A DNA stretch of 64,000 bases from Stenotrophomonas sp. ZAC14D1_NAIMI4_1 (lineage in GTDB: Bacteria; Pseudomonadota; Gammaproteobacteria; Xanthomonadales; Xanthomonadaceae): NCBI RefSeq assembly GCF_003086775.1, contig NZ_CP026001.1, positions 2,878,407 to 2,942,406 on the forward strand. The letters run 5' to 3'. The translations under genes and the position numbers were made by a program. How positions within the stretch are numbered: the first letter of the stretch is position 1; the number at the start of each line of letters is the position of its first letter. The notes beneath the pieces were generated by a model. It had not been told where the DNA came from. It searched no databases and worked only from the letters and a program-made list of their open reading frames with translations. Shown piece by piece: positions 1 to 8,110 of the stretch.

Positions 1-2129
1 CCGCTGGTCGCCACGCCGGCCTTGAACAGGTTGGTGTGCGCGATCAGGTTGGCGGTCATCAGGCCGCCATGGCTGTGGCCGGTGACGCCGATGCGGTTGC
101 GATCGACCACGCCCATGTCCACGGCCTTGTCCACCGCCGCCTTGGCGTCGGCTTCCAGCTGCTCCAGGTAGGTGTCGTAGGCGGTCTTCGGGTCGCCGAC
201 GATCGGGAACGAGGCGTTGTCGATGATCGCGTAGCCGGCCAGCAGCATCAGGCGGTACGGCTGCAGGCGGGTGAAGGTCTGCTGCGAACCGGACACCTGG
301 CCGGCCTGGGCGGCGTTGGCGAAGTCGGCCGGGTACGCATACAGGATCGCCGGCACGCGCTGGCCTTCCTTGTAGCCCGGCGGGGTGTACAGGGTGAAGG
401 ACAGATCCACGCCGTCGGCGCGCTTGTAGGTCACCAGCTGCTTCTTGATCTGGCGCACTTCCGGCGTCGGGTCGACCAGCTTGGTCAGCGCAGTGGCCGT
501 GGACGCGTATTGCGCCTCACCGTCCTTGGCGGCGGCAACCGCCTCGCCCTGCTGGCGCACGAACGCATTCGGCGCGTCCACCACCGACTGGTGCCAGGTG
601 AGGTAGCGGCCCGGGGTGTTGCTGAAGCCCAGGAACTGCTCGTAGGCATCGGCGCTGCTGCGGAACAGGCGCTCGCTCTTCAGCGTGCCCAGGTCCAGGC
701 GGTCCAGGAACGGACGATCACCCTGCGGCGATGCGCCCTGCCCGCGCAGGAACACGAAATTGCCTTCCTGGCGCACGACCGCCGCGCCGTTGGGCAGGCG
801 CTTGAACACCAGGTTGCCCGGGTCGCCGTACAGCTCATCGCTGGACATGTCCCACAGCAGGCGGCCTTCCTTCTTCGGCTGGTCGACATCGACGATGCGG
901 GTCTGCACCCAGTGGCGGTTCTCGTCGTTCTCGAACATGAAGGACACGGCCGGGTCCGCCGACCAGGCCAGGCCTTCGAAACGCTGCGCGGTACGGGCGA
1001 TTTCCACCGGCTTGCCGTTGAACGGGGCCTTCAGCATCAGCACGCGATCGCGGTGCGGCACGGTCACCTTCCAGTCGCCCTTGTCCAACGCTTCGGCGTA
1101 GACCAGGGTGGCCGGGTCGGTGGAGCGCCAGTCGAAACCACGCGGGCCTTCCGGCACGCCGTGCACCGGCACGCGGTCGGCCAGCGGCAGGCTGGCGATG
1201 GCGGTGGCCTTGCCCGTGGTGATGTCCAGCACCGCCACATCGTTGGCGAAGCGCTGGTAGGTCACCGCATGCGAGAACGGCGGCTTGATCGATTCGGTCA
1301 GCACGTGCACGCCATCGGGTGCAGCGTTGACGTCGTTGAAGATGGCGGCGCTGCCGACCGGGCGGACGCTGCCGCTGGCGGTGTCGACCACGGCCAGCTG
1401 CGAAGCGCCGTAGTAGGCGAACAGCTTTTCGTCATGCGCGCTGGTCAGCGTGTCGCGCGCTTCATAGGTGCTGCTTTCGCCGCTGCTGCCCAGCGATTCC
1501 TGCGCGTCCGGGCCGGTCGGCACGCCGCCGTCGGTGGGGGCCGCGCCCTGGTTGGCCGGCACCAGCTTCACCAGCAGGTTCTGGCTGCCGCCGAGCCACT
1601 GCACGGTGCTGCCGAAGATCGGGTTGAGCTGCACGCCCGGCACCTGCTTGACCTGGCCGGTGGCTGCATCGCCCACCCACAGCTGCACGCTGGTATCGAC
1701 CGCATTCTGGAAGGCGAAGTGGCTGCCATCGGCCGACCACTGCGCTGCACCGGCGCAGCCCTGCGGCAGGTCGACCTTGGTGGTCTTGCCGCTGGCAATT
1801 TCAACCACGCTGAAATCGGCTACGCAGGCCGGAATGCCGTAACCACCGGGGGTATCGTGGCGGCTGCGGTTCTTCGGCTCCAGGCGCACACCGGCCAGCT
1901 TCAGGTACGGCTGGGCCACGCGGGCGATGGACGGATAGGTCTGCGCGGTGGTCAGCAGCAGGCGCTGGCCGCTCGGATCGACATTCGGTGCCGGCGGCGG
2001 CGGTGCCTTCAGCACCTTCAGCAGGTGTTCCGGCGGCTTTGCGTAATCGGCAAGCGCCGGGCCAGCGGCCAGCAGGCCGAAGGTGGCAACGGCGATGGCC
2101 GCCGCCAGAGAGGTGCGATGGATGAGCAT
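1..2129 (-). CDS. S9-family serine peptidase (prolyl oligopeptidase type), C-terminus cut by window edge
   Basis: This is a secreted alpha/beta-hydrolase peptidase of family S9, expected to cleave short peptides in the periplasm. The start at 2129 gives an N-terminal signal peptide (MLIHRTSLAAAIAVATFG, then an alanine-rich cleavage region ending near ALA-DY). About 709 codons are present. The middle region has the repeated strand pattern of a beta-propeller. Near the cut end lies the nucleophile elbow G-H-S-H-G-G, with the serine at about residue 686 (codon at 72-74). The catalytic Asp and His, normally 80-120 residues further on, would lie beyond position 1. The strand is read against a long but meaningless antisense frame. 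Family assignment is secure; the exact specificity (prolyl, acylaminoacyl or glutamyl) cannot be read from this part. Confidence 0.9.
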   Translation of the reverse strand, partial: MLIHRTSLAAAIAVATFGLLAAGPALADYAKPPEHLLKVLKAPPPPAPNVDPSGQRLLLTTAQTYPSIARVAQPYLKLAGVRLEPKNRSRHDTPGGYGIPACVADFSVVEIASGKTTKVDLPQGCAGAAQWSADGSHFAFQNAVDTSVQLWVGDAATGQVKQVPGVQLNPIFGSTVQWLGGSQNLLVKLVPANQGAAPTDGGVPTGPDAQESLGSSGESSTYEARDTLTSAHDEKLFAYYGASQLAVVDTASGSVRPVGSAAIFNDVNAAPDGVHVLTESIKPPFSHAVTYQRFANDVAVLDITTGKATAIASLPLADRVPVHGVPEGPRGFDWRSTDPATLVYAEALDKGDWKVTVPHRDRVLMLKAPFNGKPVEIARTAQRFEGLAWSADPAVSFMFENDENRHWVQTRIVDVDQPKKEGRLLWDMSSDELYGDPGNLVFKRLPNGAAVVRQEGNFVFLRGQGASPQGDRPFLDRLDLGTLKSERLFRSSADAYEQFLGFSNTPGRYLTWHQSVVDAPNAFVRQQGEAVAAAKDGEAQYASTATALTKLVDPTPEVRQIKKQLVTYKRADGVDLSFTLYTPPGYKEGQRVPAILYAYPADFANAAQAGQVSGSQQTFTRLQPYRLMLLAGYAIIDNASFPIVGDPKTAYDTYLEQLEADAKAAVDKAVDMGVVDRNRIGVTGHSHGGLMTANLIAHTNLFKAGVATS

Positions 2130-2310
2130 CCGTGATCCCCAGGGGTGTGATTGGGCACCCGCCAGACAGCGGGCATCGGCCGAATCTAGCACCCCGGGGA
2201 GGGTTGTGAATGGGCCGGAAGGGCTAGTGGCCGGATGCTGCAAACCACCCCGCCGGGCACCGGCAACCTTCGGCAGCGCCGGGCCATGCCCGGCGGCCAA
2301 ACGCCTCGCC

Positions 2311-2640
2311 TCATTGCTGCGCGTGCAGATCCCAGGTGGTCAGGTAATCGGGGTCGACCACGATCTCGCCGCCCGAACGCAGGCGGTACTCCCCCGGCTC
2401 CGCCGGCAGGTACTGGTCCAGCATCGGTGGCAGGTAACGCTCGTGGCCATCGGCCTCGTCGGCCAGCACGACGCCTTCCTCGGCACTGATGCGCAGCACT
2501 GTGCCCGAATACTGCTGCTGGTCCCGCATCTGGCCATCGCCGCCATAACGGGTGATACCGACCAGTACCACTTTGCCGATCATCTGCTCGGCCTTGGCAT
2601 CGTCCAGGGTCGGCAGCAGGGGATTGGATTCGTCGTTCAT
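2311..2640 (-). CDS. Conserved small hypothetical protein, 109 aa
   Basis: This is a cytoplasmic acidic protein of 109 residues with no signal peptide or membrane segment. A strong Shine-Dalgarno (GGAGGTG) lies 5-6 bases before the ATG at 2640, which supports translation. The sequence is rich in Gly and Asp in a beta-strand-like pattern (GKVVLVGITRYGGDGQ, then SGTVLRIS, GVVLADEADG). Such a pattern suits a small beta-barrel, but I recognise no named domain. It stands alone between the S9 peptidase and another hypothetical gene. The 274 bases upstream (2641-2914) hold its promoter region and nothing else I can support. Confidence 0.7.
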   Translation of the reverse strand: MNDESNPLLPTLDDAKAEQMIGKVVLVGITRYGGDGQMRDQQQYSGTVLRISAEEGVVLADEADGHERYLPPMLDQYLPAEPGEYRLRSGGEIVVDPDYLTTWDLHAQQ

Positions 2641-2914
2641 GGGTGCACCTCCAAAGCCTGCAAGAACATCGTGGAAACGCTTGAAGGATGGCAGCTCTCG
2701 TACACCACGGCCATCCTGGCCGGTTCATGCTCCCCGGGGATGAATGCTGCCATCGCCAGAGGCAGTGTGAAGTGAAGATGGCGCGCAATGCCGTGCCCGC
2801 CGCGCTGCCAGACAGTGGCCGTTACGTTTGGCGACTGCCTGCCCTATGCCTGGCGACCTACGCATTCATCCATGCGCCCCTGGATGCCCCCGACGTGCGC
2901 GCCGCCGACGTGAT

Positions 2915-3532
2915 TCACTGCAGCAGCGCCCGTGAAGCCCAATCGAAGCTGCGCTCATGCAGTGCGAAATAGTTGGTCGGCAAGGTGATCGACAGGCATG
3001 CGAGGCCGGACTGCAGCGCCGTCGGACTGCACGGCCGCAGACCCTCGAAACGCGTTGCATGCAGGCGCTCGTTCGGCGTGTAAGTCAATGCGTAGTCGTA
3101 GTCGCAGGTGCCGCCGAACGTCGAAGCGGTATAGAACATCAGCGGCTGCTGCAGGCGCAGCGACACCTCCCGCAGCCACGCGCGGAACGCATCGGGCGCA
3201 TCCAGGCCGCGCATGTCCATCTGCGTGATGTACGCCTGGAGCTGCGCGCCAACGGCGGCATCGACCGGCGCTGCCCCGGCGTCTGGCCGCAGCCCGTCCC
3301 AATGCACCGCCCCCGGCATGCGCCCGGATTGGAACCCTTGCGGACTGCCTACGCCGCGAAGCACCAGAAGGCCCTGCGCGCCAACGCTGTGACGATGCTC
3401 ATCCCCCCGTGCATCGCAGGATGCCACCGGGTCCTTCACCAGGTAGGAGATGTGTGCGAACGGCGATCCTGTTGCCCAGGCTACGGCCCGTTCCGTCGCG
3501 GCCAGATAGATTTCGTCCACACCCCACGCCAT
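2915..3532 (-). CDS. Hypothetical protein, about 205 aa, divergent from the HipA-family kinase gene
   Basis: This is an unrecognised soluble protein. I chose the ATG at 3532 because GGAG sits seven bases upstream; in-frame ATGs at 3556 and 3610 would add 8 or 26 residues but have weaker ribosome sites. The protein begins MAWGVDEIYLAATERAVAW and has amphipathic, Trp- and Tyr-containing stretches. A cysteine pair-like segment (FGGTCDYDYALTYTPNE) lies near residue 150. No membrane segments are visible. It is transcribed away from the kinase/DUF3037 pair, leaving a short shared promoter region of roughly 90 bases. Function unknown; conservation in relatives would decide whether it is real. Confidence 0.55.
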   Translation of the reverse strand: MAWGVDEIYLAATERAVAWATGSPFAHISYLVKDPVASCDARGDEHRHSVGAQGLLVLRGVGSPQGFQSGRMPGAVHWDGLRPDAGAAPVDAAVGAQLQAYITQMDMRGLDAPDAFRAWLREVSLRLQQPLMFYTASTFGGTCDYDYALTYTPNERLHATRFEGLRPCSPTALQSGLACLSITLPTNYFALHERSFDWASRALLQ

Positions 3533-3625
3533 CGCAATGCTCCATTCCGTTGCCATCCACCCGTGCGCGTACCGTGCGCGGGTGGCCAAGGTAAACTGCG
3601 CGCAACCCATCCATCAACGCCCGCC

Positions 3626-4402
3626 GTGCGAACCGTCCACGCCCTCCGTTACATCACCCCGCTCCGCGAAGGGGGTTCCCTGCCCGCCGTGGTCGAGACC
3701 GACGACGACGGCATGGCCGTGCTCAAGTTCCGTGGCGCCGGCCAGGGTCCGAAAGCGTTGATCGCCGAGCTGATCGCCGGCGAAATGGCCCGCTCGGTCG
3801 GCCTGCCGATTCCGGAAATCCTGTTCGTGGAGCTGGACAGCGAGTTCGCCCGCACCGAACCGGACCCGGAAATCCAGGACCTGATCCGTGCCAGCGAGGG
3901 CCTGAACCTGGGCCTGGATTACCTGCCCGGCGCGATCAACTACGATCCTGCCGCGATGCCGGTGGATGCCGACCTGGCCTCGCGCCTGGTCTGGTTCGAT
4001 GCCTTCACCAGCAACGTCGACCGCACCACGCGCAATCCCAACCTGATGGTCTGGCACCGCAAGCTGTACCTGATCGATCACGGTGCGGCGATGTACTTCC
4101 ACCACGACTGGGCCAATGCCGGCGACGCCTGCGAAAAGCCCTTCGTTCTGATCCGTGACCATGTGCTGCTGCCGTTTGCCAGCCGCATTGCCGAGGTGGA
4201 TGCCGAGCTGGCCGCACGCCTGCCCGATGCGGAAATCGAGCGCATCGTCGACCTGGTGCCGGACAGCTGGCTGGTGGACGAGCCGGCCTTCGACAGCCCG
4301 CAGGCCTACCGCCAGGGCTACATCAACTACCTCAAGCATCGCCTGAAGGTGCGTGCGGTGTTCGTGCAGGAGGCCATCCGTGCCCACGCTGCACACGTAT
4401 GA
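3626..4402 (+). CDS. HipA-family kinase-like protein (stand-alone, 258 aa)
   Basis: This is a compact kinase-fold protein related to the HipA C-terminal lobe. Visible elements are a glycine-rich N-terminal loop (REGGSLP), a candidate ATP-contacting Lys34 in AVLKFRG, a catalytic-loop motif with Asn130, Asp132 and Asn139 (NVDRTTRNPN), and an IDHG motif whose Asp151 would bind metal. It lacks the HipA N-subdomain-1 and has no HipB antitoxin gene beside it. The GTG at 3626 is the only start that begins at the first conserved strand. The 3' end overlaps the DUF3037 gene by 23 bases, so the two are translationally coupled. The substrate is unknown; classical HipA phosphorylates glutamyl-tRNA synthetase, but that should not be assumed here. 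Confidence 0.82.
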   Translation: MRTVHALRYITPLREGGSLPAVVETDDDGMAVLKFRGAGQGPKALIAELIAGEMARSVGLPIPEILFVELDSEFARTEPDPEIQDLIRASEGLNLGLDYLPGAINYDPAAMPVDADLASRLVWFDAFTSNVDRTTRNPNLMVWHRKLYLIDHGAAMYFHHDWANAGDACEKPFVLIRDHVLLPFASRIAEVDAELAARLPDAEIERIVDLVPDSWLVDEPAFDSPQAYRQGYINYLKHRLKVRAVFVQEAIRAHAAHV

Positions 4403-4772
4403 CTATGCGGTCATCCGCGTGGTACCGCGGGTGGAGCGCGAAGAGTTCATCAACGTCGGGGTGATCGTGTCCTGCCCTGGCGCACGCCATCTGGAAGCGG
4501 CCATCGAAATCGATGCGGCGCGCCTGCAGGCGTTCGCCCCCGCGCTTGATCTGGAAGCCCTGCAACCGTGGCTGAATGCCATCGTGGCCATCTGCCGCGG
4601 CGACGCCAACGCCGGCCCGATCGCACAGCTGCCGGCACGCGCGCGCTTCCATTTCCTTACGGCCAAGCGCAGTTCGATCGTGCAGATGTCCAGCACGCAC
4701 GTGGGTCGCACGGCCGATCCGGCGGGCGTGGTGGAGCACTTGATGACGAAGATGGTGCGGGTGCCGCGCTGA
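4380..4772 (+). CDS. DUF3037-domain protein, 130 aa, partner of the HipA-family kinase
   Basis: This is a small soluble protein beginning MPTLHTYDYAVIRVVPRVE and carrying the motif EEFINVGVIV that is typical of DUF3037. The start is the GTG at 4380, inside the last codons of the upstream kinase gene in another frame (23-base overlap). It ends in a basic tail (MTKMVRVPR). DUF3037 genes are commonly found next to stand-alone HipA-like kinases, and the overlap implies fixed stoichiometry. Whether it is a substrate, inhibitor or adaptor of the kinase is not known. Confidence 0.82.
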   Translation: MPTLHTYDYAVIRVVPRVEREEFINVGVIVSCPGARHLEAAIEIDAARLQAFAPALDLEALQPWLNAIVAICRGDANAGPIAQLPARARFHFLTAKRSSIVQMSSTHVGRTADPAGVVEHLMTKMVRVPR

Positions 4773-4784
4773 GGCGGCACACCG

Positions 4785-5960
4785 TCAGTCTGGCAGGACT
4801 GCCAGGCGGACCCGGGGATCATCCCGCCGCAGCGACAGCACGCGCCAGCTGGCCTTGCGCTTGCGCTCGAGCAGGGTCGCCAGGGCGCCGGCATCGGGCC
4901 TGCCCTTCCGCGTGTACTTCACCGGGGCCAGCACCAGCAGCGTGACGCGCTGGTGCGGCGGGATCGAATCGCGCTCGTTCACCGGATTCCAGGGCTTGTC
5001 CACCGCCAGCAGTGCGTCGACATCCTCCGGCCACGGTAGATCAGTGAACGCGGGGTCGCTGCGTTCCAGCAGGTGTCCCTCGCTGATCGGCCCCTGCGCG
5101 AACAGCTTCTCCACCATGCGCGACAGCAGCAGTTCCGGGAATCGCCACACACTGTCATCGGCCAGCCCGGTGCGCGGCAACGGCCAGTTGCCCTGCAGGC
5201 AGAGGAACAGCTCGGTCATCGGCGTCCCGGCGCCATGCAGTCCCGTTGTGAACAGCAGCTTGAAGTCGGATTTTCCGTCAAGCAGGCTCACGTGCAGGGA
5301 CGCCCTGGGATCACGCGATACCGGCGAGAACTCCGGCCGCAGTACCGGCCCGGCCGTGTTGTGCACGAAGACGATGATCGATTCGCCCGGTCCCTGCACG
5401 TAGGGGCCCTCGTAATCGCGCACGCTTCTGCCCCCTTGGTGTTCCAACGTCGCCGCCACCGCGGGGTGCTTCCAGATGCGCGCAACGTCCAGCGACGACT
5501 GGTTCATCTGCCGGTGCAGACGGTTGACGTCGGCGCCAGCGTGCAGCAGCAGCTCGACGATATCGCCGCGCCCGGCGACAGCGGCTGCATACAGCGGCGG
5601 GCAGGACACCAGCGCGGTGCCATCCGGATTGGCGCCCGCCTGCAGCAGCAACGTGCAGACCGCGGCGTGACCGCCATTCACAGCTGCCATCAAGGGCGTC
5701 GCGCCATCGTTGCCGCTGAAGCTCACGTCAACCGGCAGCCCCCACCCCAGCAGCCAGTGGCAGACCGCTTCCTGGCCGCTCGCCGCCGCCATGTGCAGCA
5801 CGCTCTTGCTGCCGGCATTGCCAAAGTAGGCCAGCCGCAGCAGGGCGGGCTGCGCGGCCGCGATGGTGCGCACCACGTCCAGGCCCCCCGCCTCGACGGC
5901 GTTGTAGAGGTGAACGAGTTCGCTCTCGTGTTCGATACCCAATGCGTGGCGATCGCTCAT
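4785..5960 (-). CDS. Ankyrin-repeat protein with C-terminal SUFU-like domain, 391 aa
   Basis: The N-terminal half (about residues 15-175) is built of ankyrin repeats, seen in SVLHMAAASGQEAVCHWLL, TPLMAAVNGGHAAVCTLLLQ and PLYAAAVAGRGDIVELLLHAG. The C-terminal half (about 185-391) resembles the suppressor-of-fused domain found in bacteria: it has a MTELFLCLQGNWPLPR motif, a Trp-containing WRFPELLLSRMVEKL helix and a run of short beta strands such as RVTLLVLAPVKY. There is no signal peptide, so it is cytoplasmic. In bacteria SUFU-superfamily domains are widespread as immunity proteins of polymorphic toxins, but no toxin gene is next to it. It converges on the DUF3037 gene with a 12-base gap. Confidence 0.8.
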   Translation of the reverse strand: MSDRHALGIEHESELVHLYNAVEAGGLDVVRTIAAAQPALLRLAYFGNAGSKSVLHMAAASGQEAVCHWLLGWGLPVDVSFSGNDGATPLMAAVNGGHAAVCTLLLQAGANPDGTALVSCPPLYAAAVAGRGDIVELLLHAGADVNRLHRQMNQSSLDVARIWKHPAVAATLEHQGGRSVRDYEGPYVQGPGESIIVFVHNTAGPVLRPEFSPVSRDPRASLHVSLLDGKSDFKLLFTTGLHGAGTPMTELFLCLQGNWPLPRTGLADDSVWRFPELLLSRMVEKLFAQGPISEGHLLERSDPAFTDLPWPEDVDALLAVDKPWNPVNERDSIPPHQRVTLLVLAPVKYTRKGRPDAGALATLLERKRKASWRVLSLRRDDPRVRLAVLPD

Positions 5961-6041
5961 GCTTCGTCCATGAAACCCGTGTTGATCGACCAGCCTATCG
6001 CACTGCGCGCCATTCCTGCAGCGCGCGGCCGTGCGGCAACG

Positions 6042-7454
6042 CTACAGCGGCAACCGGCGGGCGATGTAATTGACCACGTTGCCCACCGCATCCGGATCAA
6101 CATTGGCCAGGCCGATGACCACGTAGCCCTGCTCGGGCAGCACGACGATGGCACTGTTCGAGCCCGGCGCGCCCCCTTCGTGCCCGTACTGGCGCTGGCT
6201 GCCCTGCCCCTGCACCACGAACCCAAAGCCATACCAGCCCTTGTGGTTCTGCGCGGTGGTGGCCTGGCGCAGCAGTGCCGGCGACACCAGCTTGCCGCTG
6301 CGCAGCGCCTCGCAGAACTTCAGCATGTCAGCGGCGGTGCTGTAACCACCACCGGCTGACATGCCACGCCACGGCAGCGATCTGGTTTCGCGCGTCCATT
6401 GGCCTTCCTTCTTCGTGTAGGCAACGGCACGCTGCACAACCTCCACGGTTTCCGGCTCGAAGCCGGTGCCGGTCATGCCCGCCGGGCGCAGGATGTGTTC
6501 ATCGACATAGGCATAGTAGGACTGCCCTGACACGGCCTCGATGATGCGCCCGAGCACGATGAAACCGTAGTTGGAGTAGGCGTCCTGGCTGCCGGGCGTG
6601 AACTGCGGCGCATCCTTGGCGAAGCGCTGAACGTAGTCATCGAGCGTCTTCAGCGAGGCCGAGTACTGGTCGAAATCATCGCCGAAGAAATCACCCAGGC
6701 CACTGGTGTGGGTCAGCAGCTGTCGCACGGTCACGGTATCGGCGACGGCCTTGTTCGGATAGTCCGGCAGGTGCTTGCCGATTGTGTCGTCCAGGCTCAC
6801 CTTGCCGGCCTGTACCAGCTGCAGGATGGCCACCGAGGTGAACATCTTGTTGGACGAGGCCAGGCGGAACTGCGTCCGTGCATCGACCGCCTTGTTTGCG
6901 CGGCGGTCAGCCAGGCCACCGCTCCAGTCCAGCAGCACGCGCCCGTTCTGCGCCACCAGCACGGTACCCGAGAGCGCATCCTCCGCGGCCAAGGCGTCCA
7001 GCTTGGCGCGGGCGTCAGCCATCAGCGCCGGCAAGGGAACGCGTGCGGGCTGGTACTGCTCCGGCGTGGGTGTGCCTTCCAGCTGGAACAGCTTCAAATG
7101 TTCCGGATGGGCCGGGTCCATCTCCGCGGTCACCAGCATCGCACGCTCGGTCTGCTGCGCCAGCACCAGCAGCTTTGCCTGCAGCGGCGTGCTCTCACGC
7201 ACCTCCAGCAGCTTCAGCGGACCGGTCGACGCGCGGAATTCCAGATAATCCTGCGGAGTGCTGCCGTCCTTCTTGGCGTAACGGTCGGCGAACGCCTGCA
7301 ATCCCTCAAGGCTGCCGGCATTGAAGGCAGCCAGCCAGTCATCGGCTGCACGTTTTGCCTCAGGGGCGGGCCGCGCAGCGTGCGCGGTCCCCATGCACAA
7401 CAGCATCAACAGCGCCCAGAACAGTTGGCGGGTGGCGAGACAGCGCACGAACAT
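6042..7454 (-). CDS. Periplasmic serine hydrolase of the class C beta-lactamase/PBP family, 470 aa
   Basis: The protein has a signal peptide (hydrophobic LFWALLMLLCMGTAHA, cleavage near AHA-A). A non-catalytic spacer of about 130 residues follows, which the smaller members of this family lack, and then the penicillin-recognising fold. Catalytic motifs are SxxK as Ser200-Ser-Asn-Lys203, the YxN motif Tyr292-Ser-Asn294, and a C-terminal HEGG-APG replacing the usual KTG. The start at 7454 is preceded by GAAGGA at good spacing, so an upstream in-frame ATG at 7487 is unlikely. It probably acts as an esterase or peptidase of unknown substrate rather than a true beta-lactamase. Its promoter region abuts a GTAG hairpin pair. 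Confidence 0.87.
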   Translation of the reverse strand: MFVRCLATRQLFWALLMLLCMGTAHAARPAPEAKRAADDWLAAFNAGSLEGLQAFADRYAKKDGSTPQDYLEFRASTGPLKLLEVRESTPLQAKLLVLAQQTERAMLVTAEMDPAHPEHLKLFQLEGTPTPEQYQPARVPLPALMADARAKLDALAAEDALSGTVLVAQNGRVLLDWSGGLADRRANKAVDARTQFRLASSNKMFTSVAILQLVQAGKVSLDDTIGKHLPDYPNKAVADTVTVRQLLTHTSGLGDFFGDDFDQYSASLKTLDDYVQRFAKDAPQFTPGSQDAYSNYGFIVLGRIIEAVSGQSYYAYVDEHILRPAGMTGTGFEPETVEVVQRAVAYTKKEGQWTRETRSLPWRGMSAGGGYSTAADMLKFCEALRSGKLVSPALLRQATTAQNHKGWYGFGFVVQGQGSQRQYGHEGGAPGSNSAIVVLPEQGYVVIGLANVDPDAVGNVVNYIARRLPL

Positions 7455-7517
7455 GGCGATTCCTTCGCAGACGAGTCGTGCGGCCATCCTAGCCCAACGC
7501 TGGCGCGTGCCGAGCGG

Positions 7518-7605
7518 GTAGAGTCGACCGTTGGTCGACTACCGCGCAAAGCGCGGGGCCTTTTGGCCTGGTCGCAAAGCGCAGTCGACCAACGGTCGAC
7601 TCTAC
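7518..7605. repeat. GTAG palindrome (SMAG/REP) dimer downstream of the RAYT gene
   Basis: This is an 88-base unit bounded by GTAG at 7518 and CTAC at 7602-7605. Each end is a hairpin with arms GTCGACC/GGTCGAC, and the two hairpins face each other across a GC-rich centre with its own small stem (CCGCGCAAAGCGCGG). The layout is that of a BIME-type REP dimer. The right-hand CTAC overlaps the stop codon of the adjacent transposase. It is related to, but diverged from, the three dimers in the tandem array at 8111-8551. Confidence 0.9.
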
Positions 7606-8087
7606 CCTGGGTCGGTATCATCCAGCGGCCAGCGGCACCATCCCTGCGGGTACTCGCCCAGTCGGGTTGCCAATCCTGCCCTTATGGGATTGGCCAGGAT
7701 GTAGCGCGCATGCTTTCGCAGTGATTCCTCACTGCGGATCGCATGGTCGAAGTAGCCCGCCTGCCAGAGGGCCCCGGCGCTTCCGCGATGTTGGTTGATC
7801 AGCAAACCGCTGCGTGACTTGAAGCGCTGCACGCAGTAGCCGAGTGACTTTTCGCGAAGCTGGGCAAGCCAATGCAGGTGGTCGGGCATGACCACCCACG
7901 CAAGCGACGAGGTCAGCCCTTGTTGGTCCATTGCCTCCAGCACCTGTATCGCGATGCCGGCGTTGGCTGGGTCTTCGAAGATGGGACGACGATCTCTGCA
8001 GATCATCGTAATTGCGTACACGTTGCCGATGATGGAGCGGCGGCCGATGAGGAGTTGTGGACTGGGCATGTGATTGAACATGCCCAT
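7602..8087 (-). CDS. REP-associated tyrosine transposase (RAYT), IS200/IS605-like Y1 family
   Basis: RAYTs are domesticated HUH-type single-strand transposases that bind and nick REP hairpins. The 161-residue protein shows the metal-binding HxH (His70 and His72 in MPDHLHWL), a GALWQAGYFDHAIRSEE segment, and the helix LRKHARYILANPIRAGL with Tyr129 as the probable nucleophile. The ATG at 8087 has GGAG five bases upstream. It is flanked by GTAG hairpin dimers on both sides, the hallmark of a RAYT with its own REP family. The stop codon TAG lies inside the terminal GTAG of the left dimer. The gene looks intact and probably functional. Confidence 0.93.
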   Translation of the reverse strand: MGMFNHMPSPQLLIGRRSIIGNVYAITMICRDRRPIFEDPANAGIAIQVLEAMDQQGLTSSLAWVVMPDHLHWLAQLREKSLGYCVQRFKSRSGLLINQHRGSAGALWQAGYFDHAIRSEESLRKHARYILANPIRAGLATRLGEYPQGWCRWPLDDTDPG

Positions 8088-8110
8088 GGTGGCTCCGTTC
8101 TGGCATCGGC

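Noticed and set aside
36..2135. A 699-codon plus-strand frame over the S9 peptidase
   Set aside because: It is antisense to a protein with signal peptide and GHSHGG nucleophile motif, and has no domain signatures.
2688..2972. A 94-codon plus-strand frame
   Set aside because: It has no ribosome site and overlaps the end of the minus-strand gene at 2915; the composition is that of a chance frame.
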